Source of the DNA: Astrothelium macrocarpum
Taxonomy: Eukaryota; Ascomycota; Dothideomycetes; Trypetheliales; Trypetheliaceae
DNA: 34,168 nt
Direction: 5' to 3'
Assembly: GCA_021030915.1 (NCBI GenBank)
Contig: JAGEMR010000211.1
Coordinates: 1 to 34,168 of the forward strand
Shown here: piece by piece, positions 11,809 to 22,356 of the stretch
Position numbering within the stretch: position 1 is the stretch's first letter
How the letters are laid out: each line of letters starts with the position of its first letter
Made by a program: the position numbers and the translations under genes
Notes under the pieces: generated by a model
The model's database searches: none
Told to the model about the DNA's origin: nothing
Seen by the model: only the letters and a program-made list of their open reading frames with translations

Positions 11809-14146
11809 GCACAGCGGAGAGCCGTTACGAAAGAGTTGGAGGATGGGGCAAGTTTTCCCTGGCTTCGCGGACAACGCGACTTTGGCCGATGACGCTTGCG
11901 TGGAACTTTGTGCTTCCGATGTCACGGCTGCCGGCCAGAAATAGCTTAGTACTTGCGACACCCAACAGATGATATAGTTTCACCGCTTCAACTTTGTAAC
12001 TGTCAAAAGATGCATAAGATGCTTTGGTCGCATTGAGATGTTGGGTCAGAACTAGATGGAAGAGTGATGTTGCAGGCTGCATATGGAGCAATCAATTCAT
12101 GACTTGCCCAGTCTGAATAGCAATTTCTGCAGGGTCTTGCTGTTTGGTGCGACTTAAAAGAAAACCTTAAACGATCTTGACCATGTCATCACCTGCAGGA
12201 TTAAAAATTCCTGAGATGCTTTCTTGCGAATTAAAATAGGGCGACATGGTGATTCCATGCTGGATGCACATTAACTTATTGTTTCCCATTGCCTATTTTG
12301 GGACAAGATCCTGAACCTGAAGCATGATCTTTTTGCAACATTTCTGAGAGCTGTTGTCATCAAATTCCAAATGAGGGCTAGGATTATAAGATGCACTTCC
12401 ATTATCATTACAGGAGATACGAGATCGCCGAAGCACATCGCTGCTCGATCAAATCCCTGCTTACGATAATCAAACTCATTAAGCCGCGAAAATTTCGTTT
12501 ACCGGCAAACAATCTGAAACCCATCATCGCACAATCGTACGTTGCTTTTGACGGCGGCACAACATTTACCATTATGATATGTACAAACACAGCATACAAT
12601 TTCGTCAGCTCGCTCCACCTAAGTAACAATCAACACATGGCTTCGCTTCTAATCATGCAGACAACTTTTGCATAGGTCATGCAAGACGGAAAGAGACCCA
12701 TCCCAACCCCACTGAACCTCTCAAAAGAAGAATACCAAATTCCACACAAGTAGCGTGGTAGCCGATCTGAGTACGCTTTGGAGTACCCGTTACGTTAGAA
12801 GTTGACTAGAGGATCACTGTTGATGAGCAATACATAATCCTGCTCGGCCAGTAGATTGGGCTCCAGACTGGATACTTGCCAAGCTCATCCTGTTTCTTGC
12901 CGATAGATACTATCCCACCGTATTTGGCAGGTGCAGCTTCATTAATGTTTTCCGCACTCGATAACCTTTAGGTAGTGAGTCGATATTGACACTATAACGT
13001 ACTATGTCAAGACTAATATCTGAATAATATTGAAACGTTCGCAAAGGCTTGCCCGAAGTCAATGTCACATTGCCCACTTTTTAAGACACAGGTTGAGTTC
13101 ATCTTGAATGCCCTAAACATGCAGTGCTACAACAAGTTGGAGTGTTACCCGAAGATCGTGGCAGACGTATTTCTACGAAGTACTAAAGATTATGTTAGCC
13201 TACGTCCTGACAAAATATCATACAACTGAACGTATTTTAAAGTCTTTTCTCAGAAAAGCCAGTTTACTCATGCCATTCCGCCGGCTGCGGATGCATTCAA
13301 TTCAAGACGAAATGAACACACCAACAACTCTGAAGACACGATTACGCACGGCGGAGGACATCTCCCAGTGGACATGCAGTGCGCTATGCAACTCCACTAC
13401 CCGTCATCCCAGCCGAAGCTGGTAGGGTGCGGGAGGGTGGCTCGGCGGAGCGGCGTCATAGAATGGATAGACTTGGTGTCATCTTTGTGTCAAGGGAAGC
13501 TTGTAGAAATCGAAAACACTTACTCTTGCTACCTATTAGTGCCTCTTACATAAATCGTTCAAGCCCTGGTAGTTGGTGATCAGTTACATTGTTGGCCATT
13601 CCATGAGACAACAGATTGAAAGCATTAATGTAGAATCAGAAACTTGGTAAGCTGGTATGTGTTCTTCTTCAAAGTTGTTCAGTAGCAGAACTGAATGAGA
13701 TACGCTCATCAGGGAACAGGTGTAGTAGCAACAGAGATTATAACATACACATCACGTCAAAAGTCTTTCAAAGTAGAACAGTATCCTACTTATGCTATTA
13801 GCAGCTTCTTCAAGTCGGCCATAGGTGAATGTGAAAATTTGAGTGGTGGTCAGATGGTGATGCATGTTTTGTTCTTGGCTCAGCGTGGTATCACCAGAAC
13901 TTGTTGTGATAGGTTTCCTCATAACAGTATTTGGAGCACCATGGGATCAACGAAGTCTTTCAACTTACTTGTTGGCGCCACAATTGATGCGGATGATGGA
14001 CTTGAAAAGAAGTGTGTGTGTTCACGGATGAACATCAAAATGTGCTAGAAGCTTGGACCACACTTTATTTTCGAACCTGCATCAAAAAAATCCGTCATAA
14101 CTCCTGGACTCCCTCTCTTCTTCGGCACTACCATGATATAGCAAAG
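11809..14146. other. 2.3-kb intergenic region, no supported gene
   Basis: This lies between the divergent Anp1 and Mtr3 genes, so it should contain both promoters. Open frames (for example 12391-12675 plus, 13192-13425 plus, 13695-14048 plus) show no family motif and no splicing that joins them into a conserved protein. I see no tRNA, transposon end or clear repeat. A degraded or lineage-specific gene or a non-coding transcript cannot be excluded. Confidence 0.5.
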
Positions 14147-15238
14147 ATGACAGACCGTCGCCGAATCAATCCTCCAAGTGGCGGCACAGCTCCTCCCATT
14201 TTTCTCTCCGCTCTCTCGCCCCAAGACGCCCTTCAATGTCACCGTCCAAAACGCACCCGTCAACCCAACCAACTCCGCAAAATCTGTACTGCCCCCCACA
14301 TCTCTCCCCTTTCCAAACCCACTCTAACATCTCTCAATCTAGTCCTCAAAACCGGCCTCAACCCGTCCGCCTCCGGCTCTGCCTACCTCGAACTCCACCC
14401 TGCCTCCCCACCTACAACCACCACCTCATTCTTCCCACCCCACGCCTCCTCCCTCAAACTCACCTGCTCCATCCACGGCCCCCATCCCCTCCCGCGCTCA
14501 CAGCCCTACACGCCGCACCTGCACCTCTCGACTCACGTCAAATTCGCACCTTTCGCTAGTCGCACCCGCCGCGGCTATGTCCGCGACGCGCACGAGCGCG
14601 ACTTGGCGGCGCATCTGGAGACGGCGCTCAGGGGCGTGGTGATTGGAGAGCGGTGGCCAAAGAGTGGGGTCGACGTGTGTGTTACGGTGTTGGAGGGGGA
14701 GGACGAGATGGAAGATGGGATGTGGTGGCGGGGAGGAGTGGGAGAGGGGGAAGGAGGGGGGAACTGGGCGGCGATGACGGTGCTGGCGGGGTGTGTGACG
14801 GTGGCGAGTGCGGCGATGGTGGATGCGGGGATCGACTGTGTGGATTTGGTGGCGGGCGGGGTGGCAGCTGTGGTGGTAGATGGGGATATTGATGTGAAGG
14901 GCAAGAGTGTAGAGAAGGAGGGAGATGGGGAGGGCCAAGAGCCGAGTTTTAGGATGGTGCTGGATCCGAGCCCGATGGAGCATGAACGCGTGGTTGCTGC
15001 TGCAATGGTGGCGTATTTGCAGTCGAGAGATGAGATTACAGAGTTGTGGATTAAAGGAGATGCGGGCGTGGAAGTGGAAGATCTGATTAATGGTGCTGTT
15101 CATGCGGCGAGTGCTTCGAGAATAGTGCTCGCAGCAGAATTGCGCGAAGCTGGCGAGAGGAAGTTTAGCGATGCTGAGAATATTGATTTGGAAAAGGCGA
15201 GTTCTGGTGTCGCCAAAGACATTGATTTGGCCGGATGA
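14147..15238 (+). CDS. MTR3: Exosome complex subunit Mtr3 (RNase PH-like)
   Basis: Mtr3 is one of six RNase PH-like subunits forming the ring of the nuclear and cytoplasmic RNA exosome; it pairs with Rrp42 and is not catalytic in eukaryotes (family knowledge). Exons: 14147-14285 and 14343-15238, giving 344 aa. The single intron (14286-14342, GTACTG donor, CTAAC branch, CTAG acceptor) is 57 nt and has no in-frame stop, so an unspliced reading stays open; splicing restores the conserved RKIFLKTGLNPSASGSAYLE. Other family blocks are THVKFAPFASRTRRGYVRD, ERDLAAHLETALRGVVIG, RWPKSGVDV and MTVLAGCVTVASAAMVDAGI. Start: ATGACAGACCGTCG gives MTDRRRINPPSGG, the usual N terminus; frame upstream of it is spurious. 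A Gly/Glu-rich insert (WWRGGVGEGEGGG) coincides with a G-quadruplex motif. It converges with the oxidoreductase gene, 208 bases away. Confidence 0.93.
   Translation: MTDRRRINPPSGGTAPPIFLSALSPQDALQCHRPKRTRQPNQLRKICTAPHISPLSKPTLTSLNLVLKTGLNPSASGSAYLELHPASPPTTTTSFFPPHASSLKLTCSIHGPHPLPRSQPYTPHLHLSTHVKFAPFASRTRRGYVRDAHERDLAAHLETALRGVVIGERWPKSGVDVCVTVLEGEDEMEDGMWWRGGVGEGEGGGNWAAMTVLAGCVTVASAAMVDAGIDCVDLVAGGVAAVVVDGDIDVKGKSVEKEGDGEGQEPSFRMVLDPSPMEHERVVAAAMVAYLQSRDEITELWIKGDAGVEVEDLINGAVHAASASRIVLAAELREAGERKFSDAENIDLEKASSGVAKDIDLAG
14730..14768 (+). other. G-quadruplex motif inside the Mtr3 exon
   Basis: Five G runs of at least three (14730-14733, 14740-14742, 14746-14750, 14756-14761 and 14766-14768) are separated by loops of 3-6 bases, matching the G3+N1-7 rule on the coding strand. 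It lies at the G-rich side of a sharp C-to-G skew switch and encodes a Gly/Glu-rich stretch. Folding is predicted from the pattern only. Confidence 0.7.
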
Positions 15239-15446
15239 TAATGATTGCGCGAGGAAGAATGTGAATCTTTCGGCACTATCGTCTCGATAAGAGAATACTG
15301 ATGAAATGAATTATTGGTACAAGCAGGCCAGCCAGCACAGGGATCAATGTCGGACGAGAGAACGTTCACACATTTGCACAGCGGAACTACAGTTCAAAGC
15401 TTCGGTATGTCTGTCAGGCAGGGCAATGGACAATAATGTACTGATC

Positions 15447-16781
15447 TCAGACCTTCAGCAATAGCTTGCCAGTCGATTTTCTCCCTTCAAGGTCCTAACG
15501 CGCAAGTGTTAGTCATCGCAAAATGTCGCGAATGGGAAAAGCATACTTGATGCGCTCGAGCGACCTCCTGGAGTGGGTATGTCTCATGAATCCGAACGTC
15601 GATGTTGCCTTTAATCATCTCCTCAAACAGTTCCTTGGAATAACTCTGAAACTCGTCGCGCGTGGCAAGGAATTGGAAGAGTGTCGTTCGCATAAGACGG
15701 ACATTCTTTGCAGAGAGACGCCTGTGAAAAACATCAGTATTGACGCTCGATCCATGCACGAACGCGACACCCATCGATCCTCAAGAAAACGGGAAACATT
15801 CACATACGATATCGTAAACGGCGGCACCGCTCCACTCGCATTTCCAAAACTGATCATACTCCCCTTCCTCGCCACACACTCCAAACTCAAATCGAACGTG
15901 GCCTTGCCCACACCATCAAACGCCGCCACCACGCCCTTCCCATCCGTCAACTCCAACACCTTCTTCTTCAAATCCTCATGCGCATAATCCACCACCACCT
16001 CCGCGCCATTCTTCCTCGCCAACTCCCTCTTCTCCTCCGTACTCGCCGTCCCAATCGTCCTCGCCCCCGCCAACCGCAACAACTGGCACAGCCACAGCCC
16101 CGTCCCGCCCGCCGCCGCGTGCACCAGCACCCAGTCGCCCGCGTTCACGTGGTGCGCCTCGCGGATCAGCGTCAGCGCCGTCAGGCCCTGCAGCAGGCCC
16201 GCCGCCGCGTGCGTCTCGGGGATTTGCGACGGCACGGCGATCGTCGAGTCCGCTGGCGCCGCCGTGTACTGCGCGTACGCTGCTTGGCCTAGATACACGA
16301 CGCGTGTCCCGGGGGAGGGCGCGTTGGGGGTGTTGGGGCCCACGGCGATGAGGGTGCCTTCGGCTTCGCGGCCGAGGGTGTAGGGGAAGGAGGGGGCGGG
16401 GTATAGGCCGGTGCGGAAGTATCTAGTAGGGGGAAGAGGTGTGAGATTGGGCAGATTGGAAGGGGGTGGAGGAGAGGTGGGCTGGGGAGGGAAAGGGGTG
16501 GCTCACGTGTCAATGTAGTTGATTCCGATATAGTCGTTTTTGACGAGGACCTCGCCCTCTTTGGGTTGTGGGACAGGAAGGTCGGTCTTCCATTCCAAAA
16601 CCTCAGTTCCGCCGTTCTTATTGATGACTACCCCACTCATGGTCTTTGGTATTTCTAAAGAAGCCATGTTGCGGACTGAAATCTTGGGAAGTAGATGTGA
16701 TTGAACTACTGAAAGTCTTTTGGTAGGGACGAAAGAAGCTTGAGGAAGCTGTCGCATAAAAAGTCTTGGGACGCTCTGCAT
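15447..16781 (-). CDS. ZTA1: NADPH-dependent quinone oxidoreductase, ZTA1/zeta-crystallin type
   Basis: A zinc-independent member of the medium-chain reductase superfamily, expected to reduce quinones with NADPH as part of oxidative stress defence. Exons: 16781-16507, 16422-15808, 15721-15547 and 15494-15447; introns are 84, 86 and 52 nt; the protein is 370 aa. Motifs: NYIDTYFRTGLYP across the first junction, LGREAEG, the nucleotide-binding HAAAGGTGLWLCQL, and the C-terminal EGRKSTGKLLLKV. The family body starts near residue 39 (MASLEIPKTMSG). The first ATG adds 38 residues rich in R/K, S and hydrophobics without acidic residues, the look of a mitochondrial presequence; the inner ATG at 16667 would give a cytosolic form. 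The last coding exon is only 48 nt. Composition switches from G-rich to C-rich along the plus strand within exon 2 (see findings). Confidence 0.94.
16479..16498 (+). other. G-quadruplex motif in intron 1 of the oxidoreductase gene
   Basis: Four G runs (16479-16481, 16484-16487, 16489-16491, 16495-16498) with loops of 2, 1 and 3 bases fit the strict quadruplex rule. The G-rich strand is the template strand of the minus-strand gene. It lies wholly within the 84-nt intron 16423-16506, so protein coding does not explain it. Confidence 0.7.
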
Positions 16782-17269
16782 AGGGCAGTGCAACGTAAGA
16801 TTGATTGAATAGTTGAAAAGAAATAAAGGCGAATTCTCGGCTAGAAAAAAGATTGATTATCAATTCGCCAAAGCTTCAGGGAATGATGCAATGCAAACAT
16901 GGTACTTTGGCGGGGTTAATTAATGTACCCAGGCAGGTATCCCCGTGTAGGTCTAGCCTGTGTGTTAACACGCCCTAGGGCGTTCGGACACTGTCCTTCA
17001 GATACGTCCGAGAACACCTCGTCCAGTATCCTCGGATTTTGTAGAATATCCGCAAAGTTTCGTATTATCTGTTCGTGCTGATCGTGTTTGCTTAGAGAAT
17101 ATTGCTTCGTGCACAAGCTAAGCAAGACTGAAAGTTGGCCGCTGATACAAACATCGAGATGGACACAAGATGCAAGCGATGCAAGACAAAGGCCGATTTT
17201 AGAGGAACGGTGGACAGACTTACGCCTTCTCTTAATACGTACTTGGATAGACATTACCAGGTACGCATT
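16782..17269. promoter_or_regulatory. Spacer holding the oxidoreductase promoter and Exo84 3' end
   Basis: 488 bases between the Exo84 stop and the oxidoreductase start, both on the minus strand. Nothing codes convincingly here. It should contain the oxidoreductase promoter and the Exo84 terminator; no specific site is recognisable. Confidence 0.5.
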
Positions 17270-19533
17270 TCAAGGCTGTAGACCAAGTCCAACCGGACCT
17301 CCCACATCACCATTAACGGCTTCTTCAACTCCTTTCCCAATCAGATCTCCAAACTCCAGCCCCACGTTGCCAAGAACTTCCGCCTGCCTCTTGACACTAC
17401 TCATGACTTCTGTCCAAGTTTCCGAGTCCCGTTCGACACTACTGAGCTGCCGTGCAAGAATCTCGTTAAACTCGTCCACGTGTTTCTTGGCCCAGACAAC
17501 AGCTGCAGAAGTAGTGGCAGGCGGAAAGGCAGTCGAGAAGATGGCTAGCGTATTCGCGAGAAGCGTAAAATAAGCGTAGGCGAGCTGAGAAAGATAGTGC
17601 GGGAGAGATCCGGTGAATGTGCATTGCCTTAAGTCCGAGCATTAGCATTTTCGGAGGAACTTCACAACCTTTCATCCGTTTGCTGAACAAGTCCACTTAC
17701 CGCGCGCGTTTTCGTATTATGTCGCTTCTCGCCTTCAACCATCCTTCCCTTGCTCTAGCTTCCTCTCCCAGTCGCACCATCCACCCAACATGCTTCCTCA
17801 CACTCTCTCCCCACCCGGAGCCGCCTTCTTCACACAATGCTCTCACCAACACGCCTGCAAGTTTACTCGCTCGCTCATCAACCTTGAAACTAACAATATC
17901 TTGTGCCCAAGCATTGCCCCTAATTCCCTTGGCCGTCTCCCTCAGGCTCTCAACCTTGGGGACAGCAGATTCAAATCGCTGAAGCGCAATGTCGATATCA
18001 AGGCTGTCAATCTCAGATTCGATATCTCGAATGGATCGCGTTCGCCCGCTGACATCAAGCAGCATGCTCGAGCCTGTACTCGATCCTCCGCTCGGAGTAG
18101 GCGACGAAATCCTCGCATTGCGCTCATTGAGGCCATCCATGAGATCCGCGCGCTTCCACAATCCGGAACTACGAGTAGCATAATAGTTTACACTCTCCCT
18201 GGCCTTTTCGCGATTCTCCGTTTCCGAAGCAAGCTGCTTGCGCAAATCCTCCGAGGCTTTTCTAAAGTTCGTAAGGAATTTGGTCTTTTCTGATGAATCT
18301 TGCGAGTTGGTGGTTCCAAAGGTAAAGGATTCGGTGCCGATGCGAACGTTGATGGCATTGCTATTGGACGATAGACTTGCTGGAGCTGGGCCTGTCGGAG
18401 AAGTCATGCCAGGTGCTTTGGGACGGGCGCCAATGTCTGTAAGGTATACGTCTTGAAGCGGAAAACAGCGATCTGCAACTAATTGCGTTTGCTGTTGGGT
18501 CCGCTTCTGACGAGGGTCGTTGGTATTGTTCAAGTTTGAAGCGGGCGTGCCGCCTGAAGGGTCGACACGCTTTTTCTCCGAGGCCAGAAGGAGATGGTCG
18601 TTTAGCAGGATGAGATACACTCGACGTCGGGCTTTCCATGTTGCTGCATTTAGCTCAACCCATCGTCCAGATTCGTAGAGAATGTGCCGACCAGGAACGG
18701 CGGGAAGGAATTTCTGGGAGCCTTCGACACGCTTCCAAAGCGTTTGAAGGTGTGTGTTCCATAGCGCTTCAAGATTAGCTACCGAGCTGCGATTCCCTCT
18801 TCTCTTTGCTTTGGCATCTGTCTCGCCACCAGAGCCAGCTGCAGTAGCTTGACCAAGAATACCCGTTACCTCTGACATGAGATTTCTGAGGGTTCTCATC
18901 TCTTCTTTGAGCTTCTCTGCGTCCTTGCTGATCTTAATGAATTGTGTGCGATTTTGATAGACATTGTGCTGTAGTTCAGTCGTATTGTGAGCTTGCATCT
19001 TTCGCAGATCGTCCTGATATTCGACAATGTCTTGTTCCGACGCGTCTGCAAGAATGTTTGCAACGTCTGCGGCTTTGGTTAGAATGTTGCCTCAAGATTG
19101 GAAGGAACCTGATTTGCGCTCTTGAACACAACGAGCGTTACGTACATTTTTCGGGTTGAAGATTAGGGTCCCTCAGCGCCCTTGTTTCTACGGCTATCCT
19201 CTGCCCTTTTGAACTGCCCGGTCTCCTCTCATCCCTAGAAGGAGGCCGTTGCTGACTCTTGAATTGCGCAGGCATTGGGGGCAACCCCGGCATGCCAGGT
19301 AATGGAGGAGCACCATCTTGTGGGATCGCATTGAATCGAGTAGAGTAACGCCTCTTCACCAAGTCTGCAGTCTTATCCTGCCTTTCTGTGCTCGCGGCTC
19401 GATTAGAAGAAACGCCTGTCCGTATCGAGGCATTATCGACTTGTCTTGGGCGTGATCGGTCTGGAAGGGGACCGCTGACTGGATCACTAATTTTCGGCTT
19501 GCCAGTCTTCTTTGAACGCAAGCTCTTGTCCAT
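17270..19533 (-). CDS. EXO84: Exocyst complex component Exo84
   Basis: Exo84 is a subunit of the exocyst, which tethers secretory vesicles to the plasma membrane at growth sites. Exons: 19533-19146, 19066-17701 and 17627-17270; introns are 79 and 73 nt; the protein is 703 aa. The N terminus (MDKSLRSKKTGKPKISDP) and the TADLVKRRYSTRFN block are typical of fungal Exo84. After the first junction comes EKYVANILADASEQDIVEY and a helical QNRTQFIKISKDAEKLKEEM segment. A PH domain follows at about residues 252-417 (GRWVELNAATWKARRRVYLI, then LLASEKK, then FPLQDVYLTDIG). The C-terminal Exo84 domain ends in WAKKHVDEFNEILARQLSS. An overlapping upstream frame begins at 19651; a possible 58-nt intron could instead fuse it in frame and add 20 residues, but the shorter start agrees better with the family. 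Confidence 0.94.
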
Positions 19534-19808
19534 GGCTTTGCAGTCGTAGACCGCGTTTTTGTGGCTTCTGGGGAGCGGAAGAAGTCGAGGTACGTTTGGT
19601 CTCAGATGATACGAAGCTGCGGAGCTCGGAGCGAAGCTTGGACCTGCTCATATCGACTCCAAGAACAAAGTTTCGCGCAGCACCACTCACTGATTTACTT
19701 GCGATTTTAATCCTTCTTCAACTTTCGCTTTAATACCAGAGGTTCTCGGTTCGATTCTCCAGAATTGTATTCTAGTACGACTAGCCCTCCCTTCGCTGCC
19801 AAGCGATT
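19534..19808. promoter_or_regulatory. Divergent promoter between Exo84 and Tom20
   Basis: The two start codons face away from each other with 275 bases between them, so both promoters must share this short region. On the Exo84 side an ATG at 19651 opens a 54-codon frame that runs past the Exo84 ATG in a different frame and stops at 19487, a possible regulatory upstream ORF. No TATA box is evident. Confidence 0.6.
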
Positions 19809-20472
19809 ATGTCTTCTACCACGAGCTCGTCGATCCGCACGTCTACTATCATTGCAGCGACTGTAGGCGTGCTGGCTACCAGCGTTCTTGGATACGCCTT
19901 TTACTTTGATTACCGAAGACGCACAGATGCCGAGTTCCGAAAGTCGTTGAAGCGAGAATCGCGGAAAATGGCAAAAGCTGCAAAGGAAGATGAGGAAAAG
20001 GCCAAAACTGCGCAAAAGCAGAGGGTTCGAGAACTCGTGGATGAGGCTAATGAGGCCGGCTTTCCTAAGGATCCTGAGGAGACTGAGGCTTATTTTATGT
20101 CCGAGCTGGCAAAGGGCGAGGGACTCTCGACAGACTGTAAGATGGAAATGCCGTCACTATGTCAAGCATCTTAGACAAAGTTTACTGATTCTGCATGTCT
20201 GTACAGCATCTGATCCCGTTGAGGCAGCACTCTGCTTCTACAAGGCCCTCAAGGTCTATCCACAACCGAGAGAGCTGATCAGTATCTATGACAAGACTGT
20301 TTCCAAGGTACGTTGGATATTGAGTGTTTCATGCTGGTCTACATTCACTGCTAACATAACCAAGCCTATCCTTGACCTTCTTGCCGAAATGATTGCAGTC
20401 GACTCGAGTATATCGATTGGTGGATCAGGTGCTGGTAGTCCGGGATCGCTGTCAGCTCCGAACCTTGACTGA
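19809..20472 (+). CDS. TOM20: Mitochondrial import receptor subunit Tom20
   Basis: Tom20 is an outer-membrane receptor of the TOM complex that binds mitochondrial presequences. Exons: 19809-20136, 20207-20307 and 20365-20472; introns are 70 and 57 nt; the protein is 178 aa, a normal length. A single N-terminal membrane anchor at about residues 10-28 (TSTIIAATVGVLATSVLG) is followed by YRRRTDAEFRKSLKRESRK, typical of the family. The cytosolic receptor domain contains EEAYFMSELAKGE-like sequence (here EETEAYFMSELAKGEG), VEAALCFYKALKVYPQPREL and IYDKTVSKPILDLLAEMI. The C terminus is a Gly/Ser-rich tail. It is transcribed divergently from Exo84 over a 275-base promoter. Confidence 0.95.
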
Positions 20473-22356
20473 AAAACCATTTTCACACACCCATCCAAAA
20501 ACGCACACTGGGTATAACATACTCTACGAATCGACCACCTTGCAATGTTCTTCTCGATCTCTACTCTTTAATTCCTTAGACAGTTCGACACTTGAGACAG
20601 ATTCTCCAGGCCTCTGGATAGAAGGATGAGCGGCAGATATAATGGAGTGAAAGCGGATGGCGGTCCTGAATTTAATCTGGACACCATCAAGGTCTCACTT
20701 CCTATTTTGAGAGCTGAACGGCGCACAATGAGGCGGTTCACCTCCAGCATGCAATGCAAAGCGGTTCTGATTGTACATATTCTCTAGTGTATTCACAACT
20801 TTTTAGCCCAAATTCTCTGTGCTCATTTTTGGCCATGTTCAAAAACTGTGATCCGGTACGCTGAAAACCCGGGATGATATTGAAGCTCTATTCTCTCGTA
20901 AAGCTTATCGATCAAACGAACACGTCGTCATGAGTTTACTGAATGAAAAGAATGCCTTGACATATTCAAAATTTTTCTCACTTCTGACAGCTTCGCCCAC
21001 TAAAGATTTGAAGGCTACATGAAATCAGTGCGCAGCATCACTACTCACACCCTTGAGGCAAAGCCCGTGCCATAGATTGGAATCAAAGAAAATTTCTGCC
21101 AAGTACCATCGGTCCCGACCCCAACCCCATTAACGGCGTCTCTGTACAGACATTCAACGTAAGAAATTCACGGAGATGATTCTTAATGTCTTTATCATCA
21201 TCGACGGCGGCAAGTCAACATATCCAACTGCGGGTCAAGCATGCTCTCCCATCTCTTTTTCCAACGCCATAATCCAAGTTTTTCCTATGATACCTATGAT
21301 ACATGACTTTGGGACGGGATCATCGCCTAGGGTTATGAACATGAATGGCAGAGAGCATGATCATCATGGACTACCATGATAATTTTCGATGGGATCTAGC
21401 CGCCCTTTTCCAGTTCCCAGCGTTTGAGGATCGCACGAGTAAAAATCTCCTCCGATTTCATACGTTGCACGGATGAATAAGCGCTCGTGGACATCAGTCT
21501 TGATCAGATGTAGCAATATCCCGTGTCATCTCGGTATTCGCACTCTTTGGAAGAATGATGCACTCAATTATAGATACTCAGTTTGTCAAAGTGTTCACCT
21601 AAAATTCCAGCGAAGATATTTCATGCGATAATTAGGTCTAACAATGTTCTTTTGAGCGAGATTTCCTTATTCTTTCAGATTGAATTGGCTATACCAGATT
21701 GTGTGGAGGGGGAAAGATATTAGAGATACACCATTCCGAACCACGCGGATAATCCTGAATGGATGCAGTCTCTCCGATACGGATAACTTCTAAAGACAAA
21801 GAAACAGGGAACTAATCGAATGTGCGTGGTTTTAAGTTGTCATGAATCTTCCTACGCGGGTGATTCAACGGAAGCTGAATGGCCCGCTGCACAATGACAT
21901 CGACGTTTCAGGACATCAAGGCGGTGCCGATTTAATTAGAGGAACCTCGTTGTTTCAAGATCCGCATGCACCTGTTGGGTTGGGATTGGTGGGTGGTGCG
22001 GGAGATTAAGCAAGTTGGTCCGCGAATCCCTGGTTATACCCCAGCTCACGCGCAATGTAAAATGTAGTCTCGCTGCAGTCTCCACCAAAGCATCGCTGCT
22101 ATCCACCACCTCGCTCACTGCATTGGTGTTCGCAGACGGTTTCCTGCTTCTGCTTTTTCTTCTTCTCTTCCTGCTACTTCCCTTTTGTGCATTCTCTTCG
22201 AGTTTGCTTTTGGTCGTAGCTGCCTCTCGCTAGCCTTCGTTGTACATATCACGCACTCTACCATCTCACTTCTCGACGCTCTTTGATTGCCTCTTTAATT
22301 ACTATCTCGCATTTCAAAGGCGCTTCTCGGTTCAGTTTCTATACGAGATAGCTCAA
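20473..22356. other. 1.9-kb intergenic region upstream of the glucanosyltransferase gene
   Basis: No open frame here reads as a known family; 21176-21379 plus and 20568-20759 minus are short and motif-free. The left end must contain the Tom20 3' untranslated region and the right end the promoter and leader of the glucanosyltransferase gene. Length is large compared with other spacers in the housekeeping block. Confidence 0.5.
22139..22200 (+). promoter_or_regulatory. Pyrimidine-rich tract upstream of the Gel gene
   Basis: A run of mainly C and T (TTCTTCTTCTCTTCC and neighbours) ends about 160 bases before the ATG at 22357. CT-rich tracts near transcription starts are common in well expressed filamentous fungal genes. 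Its role here is inferred from position only. Confidence 0.4.

Noticed and set aside
13695..14048. 117-codon plus-strand frame before Mtr3
   Set aside because: No motif or family resemblance; runs into the Mtr3 leader and is best taken as chance.
14498..15103. 201-codon His/Pro/Arg-rich minus-strand frame
   Set aside because: Antisense shadow of the Mtr3 exon; the plus strand encodes a conserved RNase PH domain.
19740..19770. GGTTCGATTC resembling a tRNA T-loop
   Set aside because: The flanking bases do not pair into a T stem and no anticodon or acceptor arm can be formed.
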